Origin: Opisthocomus hoazin
Taxonomy: Eukaryota; Chordata; Aves; Opisthocomiformes; Opisthocomidae
Reading direction: 5' to 3'
Assembly: GCF_030867145.1 (NCBI RefSeq)
Contig: NC_134439.1
Span: 6,919,379-6,983,378 of the forward strand
DNA: 64,000 bases
The notes beneath the pieces were generated by a model, which did not search any database, was not told the DNA's origin, and worked only from the letters and a program-made list of their open reading frames with translations. Every line of letters starts with the position of its first letter. The stretch's first letter is position 1. Position numbers and translations under genes: made by a program. This document shows, piece by piece, positions 60,100 through 64,000 of the stretch.

Positions 60100-60637
60100 A
60101 GGCAAAAAAACCCCCCAAACCCAGTACTTCTTCAGTTTCACATTTCAGATCAATAGCCACAGAGATAAAGCACAGGTAAAGCAAAAGCTATGCACACAAG
60201 AAAAGCAAAACAAGGAATTCATTCACTACTTCCCACCAGCAGGCAGATGTTTAGGCCTTTCTGAGAAAGCAGGGCTTCATCATACCTGACGGTTACTTGG
60301 GAAGACAAATGCCATAGCCCTGAATGTCCCCCCTTCCTCCTTCTTTCCCCTGACTTTCATTGCGGAGCAAGATGTCTTATGGTGTGGAATATCCCTTGGG
60401 TCAGTTGGGGTCATCTGTCCTGGCTGTGTCCCCTCCCAGCTTCTCGTGCACCTCCAGCCTACTTGCTAGCGGGGCCGTGTGAAAAGCAGAAAAGGCCTTG
60501 ACACTGTGCAAACGCTGTTCAGCAACAAATAAAACATCCCTGTATTATCAACACTGTTTTCAGCACAAATCCAAAACATAGCCTTGCACAAGTTACTGTG
60601 AAGAAATTTAACTCTATCCCAGCCAAAATCAGCACAG
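60100..60637 (-). mobile_element. Solo LTR of a common avian endogenous retrovirus type (fossil)
   Basis: On the minus strand it begins TGTGCTGATTTTGGCTGGGA, then TAGAGTTAAATTTCTTCACA. It passes through TGCTGAACAGCGTTTGCACA, GACCCAAGGGATATTCCACA and TTTGTCTTCCCAAGTAACCG, and fades near 60100 after CTGTGCTTTATCTCTG. This block order is a bird LTR type I recognise, also present at 2414-3017 in the other orientation. Its 3' end is incomplete. Confidence 0.8.
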
Positions 60638-60804
60638 TGTCAAGCCCACTTTTATTCTTATTACAGCATATTAAAGTAAAGCATTTATACACCAATGATC
60701 ACCTAACCTATTTCTCCCTTTATTTCAGTTTTTCATATATAAAGTGAAAACTATAGCATTTCAGTACTCCTTAGTGAGCTTTCCATCGAAACAATGCATT
60801 TTGC

Positions 60805-60824
60805 AACGTAGTTTAAAGCCCTCT
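60805..60824 (-). repeat. Short inverted CR1 piece at the 5' end of the next CR1
   Basis: AACGTAGTTTAAAGCCCTCT is, with one mismatch, the reverse complement of the CR1 ORF1-ORF2 junction (AGAGGGCTTTAAACTAGGTT, seen at 9156-9175). It is followed directly by that junction's continuation in normal orientation, AGGTTCGAAGG. Confidence 0.8.
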
Positions 60825-63765
60825 AGGTTCGAAGGGCGAACGGGATATTGCCAGCTCACTAGGGACGAGCCCAGGCTTGGCGTGCCAAGGCCAGGGGTGA
60901 GATTGACAGCCCAGCTCAAGTGTGTTTACACCAATGCACGTAGCATGGGCAATAAACAGGAGGAGCTGGAAGCCATTATACAGCAGGACGGCTACGACTT
61001 GGTCGCCATCACAGAAACGTGGTGGGACAACTCGCATGGCTGGCATGCTGTCATGGATGGCTACAGACTCTTTAGGAAAGACAGACCAACAAGGAGAGGT
61101 GGGGGAGCTGCTCTATATGTGAGGGAGCAAGTAGAGTGCATTGAGCTTGGCCTGGGGGCAAATGAGGAACAAGTTGAAAGCTTGTGGGTTAGAATTAAGG
61201 GACAGGCACACACGGTGACATTATGGTGGGTGTGTACTACAGGCCACATGACCAGGAGGGGGAAACTGATGAGGCCTTCTACAGGCAGCTGCAAGCAGCC
61301 TCACAGTCACAGGCCCTGGTTCTCATGGGGGACTTCAACCACCCTGACATCAGCTGGGAAGACCATACAGCTAAGCAGGCGCAATCCAGGAGGTTCCTAC
61401 AGAGCATCGATGATAACTTTGTGATGCAAGTGGTGGAGGAACCAACAAGGAAAGGCGCGCTGCTGGACCTTGTGTTAACAAACAAGGAGGGACTGGTGGA
61501 GGATGTGAAGTTCGGAGGTAGACTCGGCTGCAGTGACCATGAAATGGTGGAGTTCAGGATCCTGCGTGGAGGAAGCAGGGTGATAAGCAGGATCAAAACC
61601 TTGGACCTCAGGAGGGCTGACTTTGCCCTCTTCAAGGAGCTACTGAAGGAATCCCGTGGGCCAGGGCTCTCGAAGTCAGGAGGGTCCATGAGTGCTGGTC
61701 GCTCTTTAAACAACACTTCTTCCATGCACAGGAGCAATGCATCCCCCTGAGAAAGAAATCTAGCAAAGGAGGCAGGAGACCTGCATGGTTAAACAAGGAG
61801 CTTCTAGCGGAGATCAGGCAGAAGAGAAAGATCCATGGAATGTGGAAAGAGGGGCAGGCCACTTGGGAAGAGTACAGGAACGTGGTCAGAGCATGCAGGG
61901 ATGCGACGAGGAAGGCCAAGGCCCACGTGGAATTGAAGCTGGCAAGGAATGTCAAAAACAAAAAGAAGGGCTTCTTCAACTACATCAGCAGCAAAAGGAA
62001 GGCTAGGGACAATGTGGGGCCACTGCTGAATGAGACGGGTGTCCAGGTGACGAAGGATGCGGAGAAGGCAGAGCTACTGAATGCGTTCTTTGCTTCAGTC
62101 TTCAGTGCTAAGACTGGCCCTCAGGAATCCCAGGCCCTGGAGGTAAGAGAAGAAGTCTACAAAGAGGACGAATTTCCCTTGGTCGAGGAGGACTGCGTGA
62201 GGGATCGCTTAAGCAATCTGGATGTCCACAAATCCATGGGCCCCGATGGAATGCACCCACGAGTGCTGAGGGAGCTGGCGGATGTCATTGCTGAGCCACT
62301 CTCCATCATCTTTGAGAGGTCCTGGAGGACAGGAGAGGTGCCCGAGGACTGGAGAAAGGCCAATGTCACTCCAATCTTCAAAAACGGCAAGAAGGAGGAC
62401 CCAGGGAACTACAGGCCGGTCAGCCTCACCTCCATCCCGGGAAAGGTGATGGAGCAGCTTATCCTGGAGGCCATCATCAAGCAAGTGGAAGAAAAGAAGG
62501 TTATCAGGAGTAGTCAGCACGGATTCACCAAGGGGAAATCATGGCTGACCATTCTGATAGCTTTCTATGATGACATGACTGGCTGGGTAGATGAAGGGAG
62601 AGCCGTGGATGTTGTCTACTTCGACTTCAGCAAGGCTTTCGACACATTATCCCATGATATCCTCCTAGGGAACCTGAGGAAGTGTGGGCTGGATGAGTGG
62701 TCGGTGAGGTGGATTGAGAACTGGCTGAATGGCAGAACTCAGAGGGTTGTCATCAGCAGCGCTGAGTCTAGTTGGAGGCTGGTAACTAGTGGTGTCCCTC
62801 AGGGGTCAGTACTGGGACCAGTCTTGTTTAACTTCTTCATCAACGACCTTGATGAAGAGTTAGAATGTACCCTCAGCAAGTTTGCCGATGACACTAAACT
62901 GGGAGGTGTGGTAGACACACCGGAAGGCTGTGCTGCCATTCAGCGTGACCTGGATAGGCTGGAAAGTTGGGCAGAGAGGAACCTGATGAGGTTCAACAAA
63001 GGCAAATGCTGGGTCCTGCACCTGGGGAGGAACAACCCCATGCATCAGTACAGGCTTGGGGTGGACCTGCTGGAGAGCAGCTCTGCGGAGAGGGACCTGG
63101 GTGTCCTGGTGGACGACAGGTTAACCATGAGCCAGTAGTGTGCCCTGGCTGCCAAGAAAGTCAATGGGATCCTGGGGTGCATCAAGAAGAGTGTGGCCAG
63201 CAGGTCGAGGGAGGTTCTCCTTCCCCTCTACACTGCCCTAGTGAGGCCTCATCTGGAGTACTCTGTCCAGTTCTGGGCTCCCCACTTCAAGAAGGATGAA
63301 GAGCTACTGGAGAGAGTCCAGCGGAGGGCTACAAGGATGTTGAGGGGACTGGAACATCTCCCCTACGAGGAGAGGCTGAGGGAGCTGGGCTTGTTCAGCC
63401 TGAAGAAGAGAAGGCTGCGAGGGGACCTAATAAATGCTTATAAATATCTGAAGGGTGGGTGTCAGGAGGATGGGGCTAAGCTCTTTTCAGTGGTGCCCAG
63501 AGACAGGACAAGGGGCAATGGGCACAAACTGAGGCACAGGAAGTTCCGTCTGAACATGAGGAAGAACTTCTTCCCTCTGAGGGTGACGGAGCACTGGAAC
63601 AGGCTGCCCAGGGAGACTGTGGAGTCTCCTTCTCTGGAGATATTCAAGACCCGCCTGGACAAGGTCCTGTGCAGCCTGCTGTAGGTGACCCTGCTTCAGC
63701 AGGAGGGTTGGACTAGATGACCCACAGAGGTCCCTTCCAACCCCTACTATTCTGTGATTCTGTGA
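60821..63765 (+). mobile_element. CR1 LINE, nearly complete ORF2 copy
   Basis: The copy starts at the ORF1-ORF2 spacer (AGGTTCGAAGG) and runs through ORF2 and the 3' UTR to two ATTCTGTG units at 63749-63764. By eye it is within a few percent of the copy at 9765-12730 and in the same orientation. The 5' end breaks at the same CR1 position as that copy. Confidence 0.96.
60875..63684 (+). pseudogene. CR1 ORF2, nearly intact (three lesions)
   Basis: The endonuclease-reverse transcriptase frame can be followed end to end, with ITETWW, GDFNH and SDHEMVEF in the endonuclease, then [14 protein letters not shown] and FADD in the reverse transcriptase, ending VLCSLL. Three lesions separate it from the open frame at 9827: a one-base loss near 61212, a one-base loss near 61647, and a TAG at 63136-63138 where the intact copy has CAG (MSQQCALAA). 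As at 9827, no ATG opens the frame near the spacer. It is inactive as read, but recently so. Confidence 0.92.
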
Positions 63766-64000
63766 AACACATGGGTTAAAATTAGCTCAAGCCCATTGCT
63801 GTTTTGGAAGTTCTTTTTGTTTGTTGCCCAGTTTTCATACACTGTGCTGGGCTGAGCCATGTAACCCTGCCCCTAACTAAGGAAGACATATGGACTCTTT
63901 TGATTAACTCAGAGTCAAACAGTTGCATAGCTGGTTGAGCTACTCAACTGATACAGGTGGTACTGAACCGATATAGCCATTCACCTAGAATCAAGGCTAC
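63766..64000. other. Unassigned sequence to the window edge
   Basis: No gene or repeat recognised. Confidence 0.4.

Noticed and set aside
1-64000. CRISPR arrays, tRNA or rRNA genes, bacterial-type operons, or a new defence or biosynthetic system
   Set aside because: No array of regularly spaced repeats, no cloverleaf or rRNA segment, and no cluster of unknown genes was seen. The content is avian repeats and OR genes.

Overview
The window looks like nuclear DNA from a bird. It is dominated by CR1 LINEs, many ending in the 8-bp ATTCTGTG repeats typical of avian CR1, and by endogenous retroviral LTRs of types common in birds. Between them lies a cluster of class II olfactory receptor (OR) genes. 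Single-exon receptors, splice acceptors ahead of their start codons and long AT-rich spacers point to a vertebrate chromosome. Nothing in the sequence fixes the species.

The host genes are six OR loci, all on the + strand and close to OR family 6 in their motifs. Three are intact: 22378-23346 (322 aa), 47867-48814 (315 aa) and 57750-58685 (311 aa). Two are nearly complete pseudogenes (15185-16142 and 41792-42736). One is a short relic of transmembrane segments 6-7 (18826-19010) that looks like a decayed copy of the 15185 locus. No other host protein gene or RNA gene could be supported.

Layout. 1-9 kb: a CR1 tail, two solo LTRs and unassigned sequence. 9.0-12.7 kb: a chimeric CR1, made of an extra 5' piece joined head-to-tail to a nearly complete copy with an uninterrupted 932-codon ORF2. 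15-24 kb: three OR loci, with old CR1 pieces. 24.7-27.1 kb: a CR1 with ORF1 and the ORF2 endonuclease but no 3' end, then an older CR1 fragment. 29.8-40.4 kb: a solo LTR, then a CR1 split by a complete two-LTR ERVL-like provirus fossil on the - strand, then a solo LTR abutting the CR1 tail. 41.8-58.7 kb: three more OR loci, with CR1 tails and a second long solo LTR. 60.1-63.8 kb: a solo LTR and another almost complete young CR1.

The ORs presumably arose by tandem duplication and act alone, as G-protein-coupled odorant receptors in sensory neurons; there is no operon-like cooperation. The most noteworthy structures are unusual CR1 5' junctions (a head-to-tail chimera and a small inverted fold-back, both breaking at the same point between ORF1 and ORF2), an intact CR1 ORF2, and two young CR1s in direct orientation that bracket the whole OR cluster. 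I found no convincing new gene system.
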